Assembly: GCF_002017865.1 (NCBI RefSeq)
Contig: NZ_MTJN01000002.1
Span: forward strand, 2,790,001 to 2,854,000
Reading direction: 5' to 3'
Source: Rhodoferax fermentans
GTDB lineage: Bacteria; Pseudomonadota; Gammaproteobacteria; Burkholderiales; Burkholderiaceae_C
DNA length: 64,000 nt
In this document: piece by piece, positions 25,457 to 34,525 of the stretch
Numbering within the stretch: the stretch's first letter is position 1
Layout: each line of letters starts with the position of its first letter
Made by a program: the position numbers and the translations under genes
Notes under the pieces: generated by a model
Databases searched by the model: none
Told to the model about the DNA's origin: nothing
Seen by the model: the letters and a program-made list of their open reading frames with translations, nothing else

Positions 25457-26797
25457 ATGACTTTGAACGACTCAAGCGCCACACCCAAGCCTGTGGGCTG
25501 GCTGGCCACCCTGAAGGTGTATCTGGAACCGGCCTCGCTGCGTATGCTGCTGCTGGGATTTTCGGCGGGCCTGCCGCTGCTGCTGGTGCTGGGCACGCTG
25601 AGCTTCTGGCTGCGTGAGGCGGGCATTGACCGCACCACCATCGGTTACCTGAGCTGGGTGGGCCTGGCCTACGCCTTCAAATGGGTCTGGGCGCCGCTGG
25701 TGGATCGGCTGCCGATCCCGCTGCTGACGCGTTGGCTGGGGCGCAGGCGCAGTTGGCTGCTGCTGTCACAGCTCGCCATTCTGACCGGGCTGGTGGCCAT
25801 GAGTTTCAACGACCCGCAGGTGGCGCTGGCGCCGGTGGTGTGGGGCGCATTGGCGGTGGCTTTTGGCTCGGCCACACAAGACATTGCGCTGGACGCGTTT
25901 CGCATCGAGTCGGCCGATGTGAAGCGGCAGGCCGCACTGGCCGCGTCCTACCAGACCGGTTACCGGCTGGCCATGATCTGGGCCGGTGCCGGTGTCTTGT
26001 GGGTGGCGGCACGGGCCCAGCCTGAGGGTGTGCTGGGTTACCAGCATGGCGCTTGGCAGACCGCTTATCTGGTGATGGCGGCCAGCATGCTGCTGGGGGT
26101 GTTGACGGTGCTGCTGTCGGACGAACCCCTGCGCCGAGTTTTGCCGCCCAGCAAAAACCTGGCCGAGTGGCTGCACGGTGCGCTGGTGGCGCCGTTTGCC
26201 GATTTTTTGAGCCGTTTTGGCTGGCAGGCCGCGCTGATCCTGGCGCTGATCGCCACCTACCGCATCAGCGATGTGGTGATGGGCATCATGGCCAACCCGT
26301 TTTATGTGGACATGGGTTACAGCAAGGACGAGGTGGCGGCGGTGACCAAGGTGTTTGGTGTGATCATGACCCTGGTGGGCGCGTTTGTGGGTGGTGTCTT
26401 GTCCATGCGGCTGGGGGTGATGCAGGTGCTGATGCTGGGCGCGGTCCTCAGTGCCGCCAGCAACCTGCTGTTTGCGTATCTGAGCACCCTCGGGCACGAC
26501 CTGAGCTGGCTGATTGCGGTGATTTCGGCCGACAACCTGGCCGGTGGCATGGCGTCGGCGGCGTTCATTGCTTACCTGTCGAGTCTGACCAATGTGGCGT
26601 ATTCGGCCACCCAGTACGCGCTGTTCAGCTCCATGATGCTCTTGCTGCCGAAGTTCCTGGCGGGTTATTCGGGGCGTTATGTGGACAGTTTTGGTTACCC
26701 CAGTTTTTTTGTCGCCACCGCTTTGCTAGGTGTGCCGGTGTTGCTGCTGGTGTGGCTGGCCTCAAGGCTAAAAGTGGCCTCTAGCCCTGATGAATAA
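25457..26797 (+). CDS. AmpG-family MFS transporter (muropeptide permease-like)
   Basis: This 446-residue, 12-helix protein matches the AmpG group, which imports anhydro-muropeptides for cell-wall recycling: FSAGLPLLLVLGTLSFWLREAGID, KWVWAPLVDRLPIP, ATQDIALDAFRIE and ASYQTGYRLAMI. The start at 25457 is preferred because the extension to 25418 lacks a site. The last codons and stop (TAA at 26795-26797) lie within a copy of the 32-base repeat, so the C-terminus KVASSPDE is repeat-encoded. Confidence 0.85.
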   Translation: MTLNDSSATPKPVGWLATLKVYLEPASLRMLLLGFSAGLPLLLVLGTLSFWLREAGIDRTTIGYLSWVGLAYAFKWVWAPLVDRLPIPLLTRWLGRRRSWLLLSQLAILTGLVAMSFNDPQVALAPVVWGALAVAFGSATQDIALDAFRIESADVKRQAALAASYQTGYRLAMIWAGAGVLWVAARAQPEGVLGYQHGAWQTAYLVMAASMLLGVLTVLLSDEPLRRVLPPSKNLAEWLHGALVAPFADFLSRFGWQAALILALIATYRISDVVMGIMANPFYVDMGYSKDEVAAVTKVFGVIMTLVGAFVGGVLSMRLGVMQVLMLGAVLSAASNLLFAYLSTLGHDLSWLIAVISADNLAGGMASAAFIAYLSSLTNVAYSATQYALFSSMMLLLPKFLAGYSGRYVDSFGYPSFFVATALLGVPVLLLVWLASRLKVASSPDE

Positions 26798-26812
26798 AGG
26801 GCTGGTAGCTAT
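26781..26812 (+). repeat. 32-base interspersed repeat, copy 3
   Basis: A canonical copy: CTAGCCC, 17 bases, GTAGCTAT. It supplies the stop codon of the AmpG-like gene. Confidence 0.85.
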
Positions 26813-26895
26813 TTGTTTTGAAATCTTTGTGTCGGCGTGTTTACCTATCTTTACGCACACTTCAAGCCTGCGAAGCGCTGGCTGACTAGACTGCC

Positions 26896-27606
26896 ATGAT
26901 GAACCAACAGCTTTTGATGATCGAAGACGATGCCCGCCTGGCCCACATGGTCTGTGAATACCTGGGGCAGTCCGGCTACACCGTGGCCCACGCCGGAGAT
27001 GGCCAAAGCGGGCTGACCGCGCTGCAAAACAAACCGCCGCACCTGGTGATCCTGGACCTGATGCTGCCCGACATGGACGGCCTGGAGGTGTGCCGCCGCA
27101 TCCGTGCGCTGCCCGGCGCGCTGGCCGCCACACCGGTGCTGATGCTCACCGCCAAGGGCGACCCGATGGACCGCATCATTGGCCTGGAAATGGGCGCCGA
27201 CGACTACCTGCCCAAGCCCTTCGAGCCGCGCGAACTGCTGGCCCGTATCCGCGCGGTGTTGCGCCGCCATGTCGAAGGGGCCCAGCCGGTGGCCAGCAGT
27301 GTGCTGCGTTTTGGCTCGCTGGAAATTGACCGCGACGCGCGCGTGGTCAGTGTCAGCGGCCAGCCCTGTGAGCTGACCTCCTACCAGTTTGACCTGCTGG
27401 TGGCCCTGGCCGAGCGTGCGGGCCGGGTGCTGACCCGCGACCAGATCATGGAGGCGGTGCGCGGGCGCGAGTTGGACGCGTTTGACCGCTCGATCGACGT
27501 GCACATGGGCCGCATCCGCGCCGCCATTGAAATGGATGCCAAAGACCCCAAACGTATCCTGACGGTGCGTGGTGTGGGTTACGTCTTTGCCCGGCAGCAA
27601 GACTGA
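26896..27606 (+). CDS. OmpR-family response regulator (RstA-like)
   Basis: This 236-residue regulator has a receiver domain with the phosphorylatable Asp54 (VILDLMLPDMDG) and a C-terminal winged helix (ELTSYQFDLLVALAERAGRVLTRDQIMEAVRG). It overlaps the kinase gene by one base (TGATG), so the pair is coupled. ATGs at 26896 and 26899 are both possible. Target genes are unknown. Confidence 0.9.
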   Translation: MMNQQLLMIEDDARLAHMVCEYLGQSGYTVAHAGDGQSGLTALQNKPPHLVILDLMLPDMDGLEVCRRIRALPGALAATPVLMLTAKGDPMDRIIGLEMGADDYLPKPFEPRELLARIRAVLRRHVEGAQPVASSVLRFGSLEIDRDARVVSVSGQPCELTSYQFDLLVALAERAGRVLTRDQIMEAVRGRELDAFDRSIDVHMGRIRAAIEMDAKDPKRILTVRGVGYVFARQQD

Positions 27607-28946
27607 TGTTCCAGAAACTCTACGTTCGCATCTGGCTCGCGGTGGTGCTGGCTGTGGCCGTGCTGATCTTGCTGGTGGGCTGGATCTGGCGCATGACCGC
27701 CGACCCGCCGCCGCGCGAGGTGGTGGTGAGTGACGAGGCCGGGCTGATCATTGGTCGCGGGCGGCCACACCACCTGCCGGACGATCTGTCCAGTCGCGAG
27801 TGGCGTGAGCAGCGCCGTGCCGCACGGGAGGCGCGGCAGCAAACCGAGCCGTTTGGCCCGGCCGTTCCGGCCGCGGGGCCTGCCAGCGATGAGTCCGGCG
27901 CTCTTGACCCGAAGGAGGCTGCGGCGTCTTCGGCTGCTGAGCCTGATCGCCCGGCAAGCCCTGAATTTGTCGTGCGTATGCGCGACGGGCAGACCATGCG
28001 CATGCGTCTCACGCGCCCGCCGCCTTCTGTCTGGAGCCGCCCGCCCTTTGGTTTTGCCTGGATGCTGGTGTGGGTGGGTATTGCGGTGGCGCTGGCCACC
28101 TACCCGATTGTGCGCACCCTGACACGTCGGCTTGAGCGCCTGCAAGACGGGGTGCAACAGTGGGGTGAGGGCAACCTGTCGACCCGTGTGCCTGAGACGG
28201 GTTCGGATGAGGTGGCCTTTCTGGCCAAACGTTTTAACCAGGCTGCCGAGCGGGTTGAAACCCTGGTGAAGTCACATGAAGCCTTGCTGGCCTCGCAGAA
28301 ATCGCTGCTGGCCAATGCCTCGCATGAGCTGCGCTCGCCGCTGACACGCATCCGCATGGGGCTGGAGCTGCTGGGCCCCAGCGCGTCTGAGGCCTTCAAG
28401 AGCGAAATTGCCCGCAACATCAATGAGCTGGACCAGCTGATCGAAGAGATTTTGCTGGCCAGCCGACTCGATGCCCGCCAAAGTGACATGGGGACGGTCG
28501 AGTCGGTGGATCTGGTGGGCCTGTCGGCCGAGGAATGTGCCCGTGTGGGCGCCGAACTGGTCTTGCCAGAGGGTGAGGCGGCATTCCAGGAGCTGCCGGT
28601 GCAGGGTGTGGCCAAGTTGCTGCGTCGTGCGGTGCGCAACCTGCTGGAGAACGCGCGCCGCCATGCCGCAGGTGAGGTCAGTCTGAGTTTGTTGCAGACC
28701 AGCACCCAAGCGCAGATCCGCGTGTGTGACCAGGGGCCGGGTGTACCGCCTGAGCTGCGTGAACGCATTTTTGAGCCGTTTTACCGCCTGCCCGGCGCCA
28801 CCGAGCGTGACGGGGGGGTGGGCCTGGGTCTGGCGCTGGTGAAATCCATCGCCGAACGCCACGGCGGCCGTGTGTTTTGTGAAGGTCGACCCGAGGGTGG
28901 CGCCTGTTTTGTCGTCGAATTGCCCTTGCAAGCCCCCAAAAATTAA
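27606..28946 (+). CDS. Sensor histidine kinase with HAMP domain (RstB-like)
   Basis: This 446-residue membrane kinase has a helix at residues 8-28, a Pro/Ala-rich periplasmic segment (31-148), a second helix (about 149-170), a HAMP domain, the phospho-acceptor His240 in ANASHELRSPLTRI, and an ATPase domain with NLLENARRHA, DQGPGVP and GVGLGLAL motifs. The periplasmic region is low in complexity (Ala, Glu and Arg rich), so the signal is not obvious. It forms an operon with the preceding response regulator. Confidence 0.9.
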   Translation: MFQKLYVRIWLAVVLAVAVLILLVGWIWRMTADPPPREVVVSDEAGLIIGRGRPHHLPDDLSSREWREQRRAAREARQQTEPFGPAVPAAGPASDESGALDPKEAAASSAAEPDRPASPEFVVRMRDGQTMRMRLTRPPPSVWSRPPFGFAWMLVWVGIAVALATYPIVRTLTRRLERLQDGVQQWGEGNLSTRVPETGSDEVAFLAKRFNQAAERVETLVKSHEALLASQKSLLANASHELRSPLTRIRMGLELLGPSASEAFKSEIARNINELDQLIEEILLASRLDARQSDMGTVESVDLVGLSAEECARVGAELVLPEGEAAFQELPVQGVAKLLRRAVRNLLENARRHAAGEVSLSLLQTSTQAQIRVCDQGPGVPPELRERIFEPFYRLPGATERDGGVGLGLALVKSIAERHGGRVFCEGRPEGGACFVVELPLQAPKN

Positions 28947-28991
28947 CGATTGCTTGCAAAAAAGTCATTTTTTCTGCAAAAAAACTCGCAA

Positions 28992-29011
28992 TATCCCCCA
29001 AATGGGGGATA
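28992..29011. promoter_or_regulatory. Perfect inverted repeat before the candidate RNA
   Basis: TATCCCCCA and TGGGGGATA are separated by AA, giving a 9-base inverted repeat between the kinase gene and the structured RNA. It could be an operator or an RNA hairpin; no T-run follows. Confidence 0.45.
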
Positions 29012-29017
29012 CCCAAG

Positions 29018-29170
29018 ACTGTATCAAGTCGGTAAAGTTCACCCAGCTGCTGTCACAGTCTTGAAGCAAAACTCTTGAAAAGATCGTTTGGTGTTTTCGA
29101 GTTTGCAAGGTTTCCAACGACGTTCCCTCTCGGGGGAACTTTACAAGCCACCTTCGGGTGGCTTTTTTTT
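29018..29170 (+). ncRNA. Candidate structured small RNA with its own terminator
   Basis: No protein frame fits here, yet the sequence folds well on paper. A 9-base closing stem pairs GTAAAGTTC (29032-29040) with GAACTTTAC (29136-29144), extended by CCC/GGG. Inside it AAACTC-tt-GAAAA pairs with TTTTCGAGTTT. A strong terminator follows at once. No gene on this strand lies downstream. I do not recognise a known family. It could instead be a structured 3' UTR of the kinase gene. Confidence 0.5.
29145..29170 (+). terminator. Rho-independent terminator (TTCG tetraloop)
   Basis: The stem AAGCCACC-TTCG-GGTGGCTT is followed by a run of Ts through 29170. It ends the candidate small RNA or the kinase transcript. 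Confidence 0.9.
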
Positions 29171-29229
29171 TGCCTCAACGCGGGCGCTGTCACCCAGGTT
29201 GATCTGCCGGATTGGCATCAAAATGGCCT

Positions 29230-29261
29230 CTGGCCCTTTTGAAATAAGGGTTGATAGCTAT
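29230..29261 (+). repeat. 32-base interspersed repeat, copy 4
   Basis: CTGGCCC, 17 bases, ATAGCTAT. Read on the minus strand, its TAG (29258-29260) is the stop codon of waaF. Confidence 0.8.
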
Positions 29262-30289
29262 AAAAAAGCAAGTGCCTGCGTGGCGTCGATGTCGTTCAGG
29301 CAGCGGGTGTGGCCCAGCGGGCAGATACGCTCAAAACACGGTGCACAGTCCAGCGGTGGTTGGTACGCGGGGTCGTTCTTGAGCCACAAGACATGCGCCG
29401 CCGCATTGAGCGGTGGGGTGTGCAAAGGGCTGCTGGAGCCAAAAATCGCCACCTGGGGCACACCAAACCCGGCGCCCACATGCATCAGGCCCGAGTCATT
29501 GCTGATCAGGCCCTGGGTGGCGCTGATCAGGCACAGCGCCTGGGCCAGCGAGGTTTTGCCCGCCAGGTTCAGGATCGTGGCCTGGCTGCTGCCATCGGCG
29601 CCCTGGCAGGCCTGTGTGATCTCGGCACACAGGTCCGCTTCCTTGCCTGAGCCCAGCAACACCACCGGTTTTTGGAGCTGGCGTGCCAGCTCGGCAAAGT
29701 GGCGGGTTGGCCAGCGTTTGGCCGGGCCGTATTCGGCACCAGGCGCCATCACGTAATAGCCGCTGCGTTGCAGACCCAACGCAGACAGGCAGGCATCGGC
29801 CTCGGTGGTATCCAGGTGCAAGCGGGGTTGGTCGCTGGCCACATCACCCTCACCACTGAGGGCCGAGTAAAACGCCACCATCGGCGGGCGCTGGCCCTTG
29901 GCGGGGTTTTTCATGCGGTGTGTGAGCAGGCCCACACGCGCTTCCCCGAGGTAACCGACACGCTCAGGGATACCCGCCAGAAAGGGCAGCAACGCACTTT
30001 TTAAGGAGTTGGGGCAGATGTAGGCCACATCAAACTGGCCGTCCATCTGTTTGGCCAAGCGCCGCCGCTCACGCAGTTGCAGCCCGCCGTGGGCAAACGG
30101 GAACTCGATCACCTCGGCCACCTGCGGCATGGCCCGGTACACCGGGGCCACCCAGGGCAGGGCGCCCACGGTCAGGCGCTCACCACGCGCCTGCAGGCGG
30201 CGCAGCAGCGGCTCGGTCATGACCGCGTCACCAATCCATTGCGGGGCAACGATCAGGGCGCGTTTGACCGGCGACGATGACGGTTTCAT
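29258..30289 (-). CDS. waaF: WaaF, lipopolysaccharide heptosyltransferase II
   Basis: This 343-residue cytoplasmic GT9 enzyme adds the second heptose to the LPS inner core. It shows the family's IVAPQWIGDAVMTEPLLRRL at the N-terminus, GARYGPAKRWP-like PGAEYGPAKRWPTRHF in the middle, and NDSGLMHVGAGFGVPQVAIFGSSSP with CAPCFERICPLGHTRCL near the end, all typical of WaaF. The stop codon and final residues come from a repeat copy. The gene is followed by the convergent candidate RNA. Confidence 0.92.
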   Translation of the reverse strand: MKPSSSPVKRALIVAPQWIGDAVMTEPLLRRLQARGERLTVGALPWVAPVYRAMPQVAEVIEFPFAHGGLQLRERRRLAKQMDGQFDVAYICPNSLKSALLPFLAGIPERVGYLGEARVGLLTHRMKNPAKGQRPPMVAFYSALSGEGDVASDQPRLHLDTTEADACLSALGLQRSGYYVMAPGAEYGPAKRWPTRHFAELARQLQKPVVLLGSGKEADLCAEITQACQGADGSSQATILNLAGKTSLAQALCLISATQGLISNDSGLMHVGAGFGVPQVAIFGSSSPLHTPPLNAAAHVLWLKNDPAYQPPLDCAPCFERICPLGHTRCLNDIDATQALAFL

Positions 30290-30378
30290 GGAGTGCTCAG
30301 TCGCTTCAATTCACACGCCAGCTGGCACCTTGCCCGCTCAGGTGCCAAGTGGGTGGCCCCTGCCACGTTGAGTGGCAT

Positions 30379-30582
30379 TTAATGGCCGTGGAAGTGTTCG
30401 CCAGGCTTGAGCTGGTAGACCGTGCCGCAGTACGGGCACTTGGCCTGGCCAGTGCGTGCCACGTCCAGGTACACCTTGGGGTGGGTGTCCCACTGCTTCA
30501 TGTCGGCCAGCGGGCTGGGGCAATAGACCCCGCCTGCATGGTTGAGGTCTTTGGCCAGGAGTTCGACAACAGGTTTGCTCAT
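30379..30582 (-). CDS. CHCC-type zinc-finger domain protein
   Basis: This 67-residue protein belongs to the zf-CHCC family related to the NDUFS6 subunit of complex I. The pattern YCPSP, then HPKVYLDVARTGQAKCPYCGTVYQL with CPYC, and a closing HFHGH are visible. It starts 5 bases after ilvE stops, so the two are likely co-transcribed. The role in bacteria is not well defined. Confidence 0.85.
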   Translation of the reverse strand: MSKPVVELLAKDLNHAGGVYCPSPLADMKQWDTHPKVYLDVARTGQAKCPYCGTVYQLKPGEHFHGH

Positions 30583-30587
30583 GGTGA

Positions 30588-31526
30588 TCAGACTTTCGTG
30601 AGCCAGTGGGCGTATTTGGGGTTGCGTCCGTTGACGATGTCAAAAAACGCGCTCTGGATTTTTTCGGTGATCGGGCCGCGGCTGCCGCAACCAATTTCCA
30701 GACGGTCGACTTCGCGGATCGGGGTGACCTCGGCGGCGGTGCCGGTGAAAAACGCTTCGTCGCTGATGTAGACCTCGTCGCGGGTGATGCGTTTTTGCAC
30801 CACCTCCAGGCCCAGGTCCTTGCAGATGTGCAGGATGGTGTTGCGGGTGATGCCGTTCAGGGCACCAGCCGACAGGTCGGGGGTATAGACCACGCCGCCC
30901 TTGACGATGAACAGGTTTTCGCCCGCGCCTTCCGAGACAAAACCGCTGGCATCGAGCAGCATGGCTTCGTCGTAGCCGTCGTCGGTGGCTTCCATGTTGG
31001 CCAGGATCGAATTGGTGTAGTTGCTGACCGCCTTGGCCTGGGTCATGGTGATGTTGACGTGGTGGCGGGTGTAGCTTGAAATCTTGACACGGATGCCACG
31101 TTTCATGCCCTCTTCACCGAGGTAGGCGCCCCAGGGCCAGGCCGCGACCATCAGGTGGATGGTGTTGCCTTTGGGCGAGACACCGAGTTTTTTGTCACCG
31201 ATCCAGGTCAGCGGGCGCAGGTAGCCGGACTCCAGTTTGTTCTCACGGATCACCGCGCATTGGGCTTCGTTGACCTGCTCCGGGGTGAACGGAATCTTCA
31301 TGCGCAGGATCTTGGCGCTGTTGAACAGGCGCTCGGTGTGTTCTGCCAGCCGGAAAATCGCCGGGCCGTTGACCGTGTTGTAAGCCCGCACCCCTTCAAA
31401 TGCGCCGCAGCCGTAATGCAGGGTGTGGGTCAGCACATGGATCTTGGCGTCACGCCAGTCGACCATCTGACCGTCCATCCAGATTTTGCCGTCGCGGTCA
31501 GACATCGAGGGGGGAAGGGGGCTCAT
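30588..31526 (-). CDS. ilvE: IlvE, branched-chain amino acid aminotransferase
   Basis: This 312-residue PLP enzyme makes the last step of valine, leucine and isoleucine synthesis. It shows MSDRDGKIWMDGQMVDW at the N-terminus, HTLHYGCGAFEGVRAY, the Lys-containing region KAVSNYTNSILANMEA, and GTAAEVTPIREVD near the C-terminus. The start at 31526 is preferred over 31619 because the extension does not resemble the family. Confidence 0.95.
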   Translation of the reverse strand: MSPLPPSMSDRDGKIWMDGQMVDWRDAKIHVLTHTLHYGCGAFEGVRAYNTVNGPAIFRLAEHTERLFNSAKILRMKIPFTPEQVNEAQCAVIRENKLESGYLRPLTWIGDKKLGVSPKGNTIHLMVAAWPWGAYLGEEGMKRGIRVKISSYTRHHVNITMTQAKAVSNYTNSILANMEATDDGYDEAMLLDASGFVSEGAGENLFIVKGGVVYTPDLSAGALNGITRNTILHICKDLGLEVVQKRITRDEVYISDEAFFTGTAAEVTPIREVDRLEIGCGSRGPITEKIQSAFFDIVNGRNPKYAHWLTKV

Positions 31527-31716
31527 GGTGTATTCCTTAAAAGTCAGCGCACCGCTGAAGGTCAAATCGGCGATTTTAAGGGGCTGTTCTGAGCCCTTGC
31601 GGCGGCGCCACGGTGACATTTGCTCACAAGTCCGAGCCGGTCAAGTGGGCGGTTGGGAGTATCCTTGTTGTTTACCCGGTGGCTTGCCATCCTTCTGTTC
31701 TGATCTGGAGCTTCTT

Positions 31717-32340
31717 ATGTCACACCCCGCCCGCTCTGTCCGTTCTGTCTATTATTTGGCCGGTGCTTTGTTGGCCCTGGCCGGCGGGCTTGCCGTTGCA
31801 CAAACCAACTGGTCGTCCGAGCCTGCTGCAGTGGAGAGCCCGAAGGCTGCCAAGGCACGTTTTGAGGCTGACAAAAAACTCTGCGCCGACGAGTCCTCGT
31901 CCCAGGCGCGTCTGCAGTGCCGTCGTGATGCCCAGTCGGAATATGACAAGGCTCTGGCCAGCCTGCGTGCCAAGGGCACCTACAGCACCCAGCCCGCAGC
32001 AGCCAGCTGCGCCGAATGCGCCCGCGTCACTGCTGTGCAGGTGGTGGAAAGAGAGGGTGACAGCAATGCGGTCGGCCTGATCGCCGGTGGTGTGGCGGGT
32101 GCGGTGCTGGGGCGTCAGATCGGGGGCGGCTTTGGCAAAGACCTGGCCACCGTGGCCGGTGCCGCCGGTGGTGCCTATGCCGGTAAAAAAATCCAGGAAC
32201 ACATCAACACCACCCAGGTCTGGCAAGTCAGTGTGAGTTACACCCAAGGTGGCAGCGCCAAATTTGACTTTGCGCAGGACCCGGGCTTCAAAGTGGGTGA
32301 TGCCGTCAAGAAATCGGGCAACACCTTGGTTCGGCAGTGA
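31717..32340 (+). CDS. Envelope protein with glycine-zipper domain
   Basis: This 207-residue protein has an N-terminal signal peptide ending near AVAQ, a charged helical middle with several Cys residues, and a glycine-zipper segment (GLIAGGVAGAVLGRQIGGG followed by AGAAGGAYAGKKIQEH) as in 17-kDa surface-antigen/SlyB-type proteins. It is probably exported and membrane associated. The start at 31717 is chosen because the signal peptide begins there. The function is unknown. Confidence 0.75.
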   Translation: MSHPARSVRSVYYLAGALLALAGGLAVAQTNWSSEPAAVESPKAAKARFEADKKLCADESSSQARLQCRRDAQSEYDKALASLRAKGTYSTQPAAASCAECARVTAVQVVEREGDSNAVGLIAGGVAGAVLGRQIGGGFGKDLATVAGAAGGAYAGKKIQEHINTTQVWQVSVSYTQGGSAKFDFAQDPGFKVGDAVKKSGNTLVRQ

Positions 32341-32390
32341 GACTTTCGTCGCACAATCCCAGTTTTACACTCACTTCATCTCCACACATC

Positions 32391-32954
32391 ATGACCCAAC
32401 GCAGCCCTTCACTTCTTGACTCATCCCGTACGTTTCGCCGCTGGGGCACCAGCCTGTTGCTCGGCTGTGTGTGTGCCATGGGCGTGGGGCTGGCCCAGGC
32501 GGCCGACTTCTCGGCCGGGCGCATTGCTTTTGTCAACATGGAGCGGGTGTTGAAGGAGTCGAGCCCTGCCAAAACCAGCATGGGCAAGCTGGAGAAAGAG
32601 TTCTCAGCACGCCAGAAAGAGGGCGCCGCCAAGGACGTCGCTTTCAAGGCCGCCGTGACCAAGTACCAGACCGATTCTCCGGTGCTCGCCGAAGCACAGC
32701 GTCTTGAACAACAAAAGAAGTTGCTCGAGCAGGAGCGTGACCTGCAGAACACCCAGCGCAGCTTTCAGGAAGATCTGAACAAACGCAAGAACGAAGAGTT
32801 GCAAAAACTCGTCGCCAGCACCAACAAGATCATCAAACAGATCGCTGCTACCGAAAAGCTGGACTTTGTTCTGCAGAGCGCGATTTTTGTTGACCCGAAA
32901 AACGATGTGACCGACCGGGTGCTGAAGCTGCTGGAGACCGCAGGCGCTCAATAA
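32391..32954 (+). CDS. OmpH/Skp-family periplasmic chaperone
   Basis: This 187-residue protein has a signal peptide ending at AQA, then IAFVNMERVLKESSPAK, followed by a long helical coiled coil and a C-terminal FVLQSAIFVDPKNDVTDRVLKLL, which is the Skp/OmpH pattern. Skp holds unfolded outer-membrane proteins in the periplasm. It lies beside radA rather than in the usual bamA-skp-lpxD cluster, so it may be an extra paralogue. Its end overlaps the convergent radA by 7 bases. Confidence 0.85.
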   Translation: MTQRSPSLLDSSRTFRRWGTSLLLGCVCAMGVGLAQAADFSAGRIAFVNMERVLKESSPAKTSMGKLEKEFSARQKEGAAKDVAFKAAVTKYQTDSPVLAEAQRLEQQKKLLEQERDLQNTQRSFQEDLNKRKNEELQKLVASTNKIIKQIAATEKLDFVLQSAIFVDPKNDVTDRVLKLLETAGAQ

Positions 32955-34330
32955 GCCAGGTCCCTGACCACCGCCATCGCCTGTTCGACCCGCTCCACCG
33001 CGTGGATCGTCAGGCCCTCAAAGTCTTTGGACTGGAGGTTTTTGGGCAGGTTGGCCTTGGGCACCACCGCCACACTGAAACCCAGCTTGGCGGCCTCTTT
33101 GAGTCTTTCCTGACCGCGCGGGGCCGGGCGCACCTCGCCCGCCAAGCCCACCTCACCAAACGCAAAAAAGCCCTTGGGCAGTGGCTTGCCACGCAGGCTT
33201 GAAGTAATTGATAGCAACACCGCCAGATCCGCTGCGGGCTCCGAGATCCTGACGCCCCCAACGGCGTTGACAAACACATCCTGGTCCATACACGCCACAC
33301 CGGCGTGACGGTGCAATACCGCCAGCAACATCGCCAGCCGGTCCTTGTCCAGCCCGACACTCAGGCGCCGTGGGCTGGGGCCACCACTGTCCACCAGCGC
33401 CTGGATTTCCACCAACATCGGGCGTGTGCCTTCGAGCGTGACCATGACACAGCTTCCGGGCACCGGTTCGGCATGCTGGCTCAAAAAGATGGCGCTCGGG
33501 TTGCTCACGCCCTTGAGGCCTTTCTCGGTCATGGCAAACACACCAATCTCGTTGACCGCACCAAAGCGGTTCTTGATGGCGCGTACCAGCCTAAAGCTCG
33601 AATGCGTGTCACCCTCGAAATACAGCACGGTGTCGACCATGTGCTCCAGCACCCGTGGCCCGGCCAGAGCGCCCTCTTTGGTGACGTGACCGACCAGCAC
33701 AATACACACCCCGCTGGCCTTAGCAGCACGCGTCAGGTGCGCAGCACATTCCCGCACCTGGGCCACCGAACCGGGTGCCGAGGTGAGTTGTTCGGAGTAC
33801 ACCGTCTGGATCGAGTCGATCACCGCGATGTCGGGCCGGGTCGATTCCAGCGTGGCCAGGATTTTCTCCAGCCCGATCTCGGCCAGCACCCGCACCTGTG
33901 AGCCGTCCAGCCCCAGGCGCCGGGCGCGTAAGGCCACCTGGGCACCACTTTCTTCCCCGGTGACATACAGCGTGTTTTGACCGCTGCGCTGCAGCGAGTC
34001 CAGCGCCTGCAGCAGCAGGGTCGATTTGCCGATGCCGGGGTCACCACCGATCAGCACCACCCCCCCTTCGACCATGCCGCCACCCAGTACCCGGTCCAGT
34101 TCGTCGTGGCCGGTGGGGATACGCGCCATGTCTACCGCGTCGATGTCACCCAGGATTGCCAACTCGGCCGTTTTGGCCAGCGAGGCGAAGCGGTTTTTGG
34201 TGGGTACGCTGCTCTCAGGGGCCGACTCCACCAGGGTGTTCCAGGCGTGGCAATGCGGGCATTTGCCCAGCCATTTGGGGCTGATGCCACCACATTCTGA
34301 ACACACGAAAACGGTTTTGTCTTTGGCCAT
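32948..34330 (-). CDS. radA: RadA/Sms, DNA repair ATPase
   Basis: RadA promotes branch migration and processing of recombination intermediates. The 460-residue protein has the N-terminal CxxC-x-CxxC zinc finger (VCSECGG and CPHCHAW), Walker A GGDPGIGKSTLL, the RadA-specific KNRFG motif and a C-terminal Lon-protease-like domain (VGLAGEVRPAPRGQERL). A LexA-like palindrome lies 13 bases upstream of the start, which suggests SOS control. Confidence 0.96.
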   Translation of the reverse strand: MAKDKTVFVCSECGGISPKWLGKCPHCHAWNTLVESAPESSVPTKNRFASLAKTAELAILGDIDAVDMARIPTGHDELDRVLGGGMVEGGVVLIGGDPGIGKSTLLLQALDSLQRSGQNTLYVTGEESGAQVALRARRLGLDGSQVRVLAEIGLEKILATLESTRPDIAVIDSIQTVYSEQLTSAPGSVAQVRECAAHLTRAAKASGVCIVLVGHVTKEGALAGPRVLEHMVDTVLYFEGDTHSSFRLVRAIKNRFGAVNEIGVFAMTEKGLKGVSNPSAIFLSQHAEPVPGSCVMVTLEGTRPMLVEIQALVDSGGPSPRRLSVGLDKDRLAMLLAVLHRHAGVACMDQDVFVNAVGGVRISEPAADLAVLLSITSSLRGKPLPKGFFAFGEVGLAGEVRPAPRGQERLKEAAKLGFSVAVVPKANLPKNLQSKDFEGLTIHAVERVEQAMAVVRDLAY

Positions 34331-34342
34331 GCCGGGATATTA

Positions 34343-34358
34343 CTGTATAAATCACCAG
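34343..34358. promoter_or_regulatory. LexA-like box upstream of radA
   Basis: The palindrome CTG-N10-CAG (plus strand CTGTATAAATCACCAG) lies 13 bases before radA. It shares 12 of its first bases' pattern CTGTATAAAT with the box upstream of yifB. Confidence 0.55.
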
Positions 34359-34404
34359 ATTTTTAAGCGCCGTTGTGGTCGCCCGGTGGCTTCGCTGGCC
34401 TGGG

Positions 34405-34421
34405 TTTAAGTTTGATCTAAG
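34405..34421 (+). promoter_or_regulatory. Direct repeats for an OmpR-type regulator (before the response regulator gene)
   Basis: TTTAAG and TCTAAG are spaced by 11 bases, about 105 bases before the response regulator start. They match the four repeats in front of the degP-type gene, suggesting autoregulation. Confidence 0.5.
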
Positions 34422-34525
34422 CCAGGGCTGGCAGCATCCAGGGGATACACCCTGGGTGTGACCGTGCCAAGTGCCCGCCAGAAGGACGGGCTTGGCAGAA
34501 TGGTGGTTCTGCTTTTCTCAAACCC

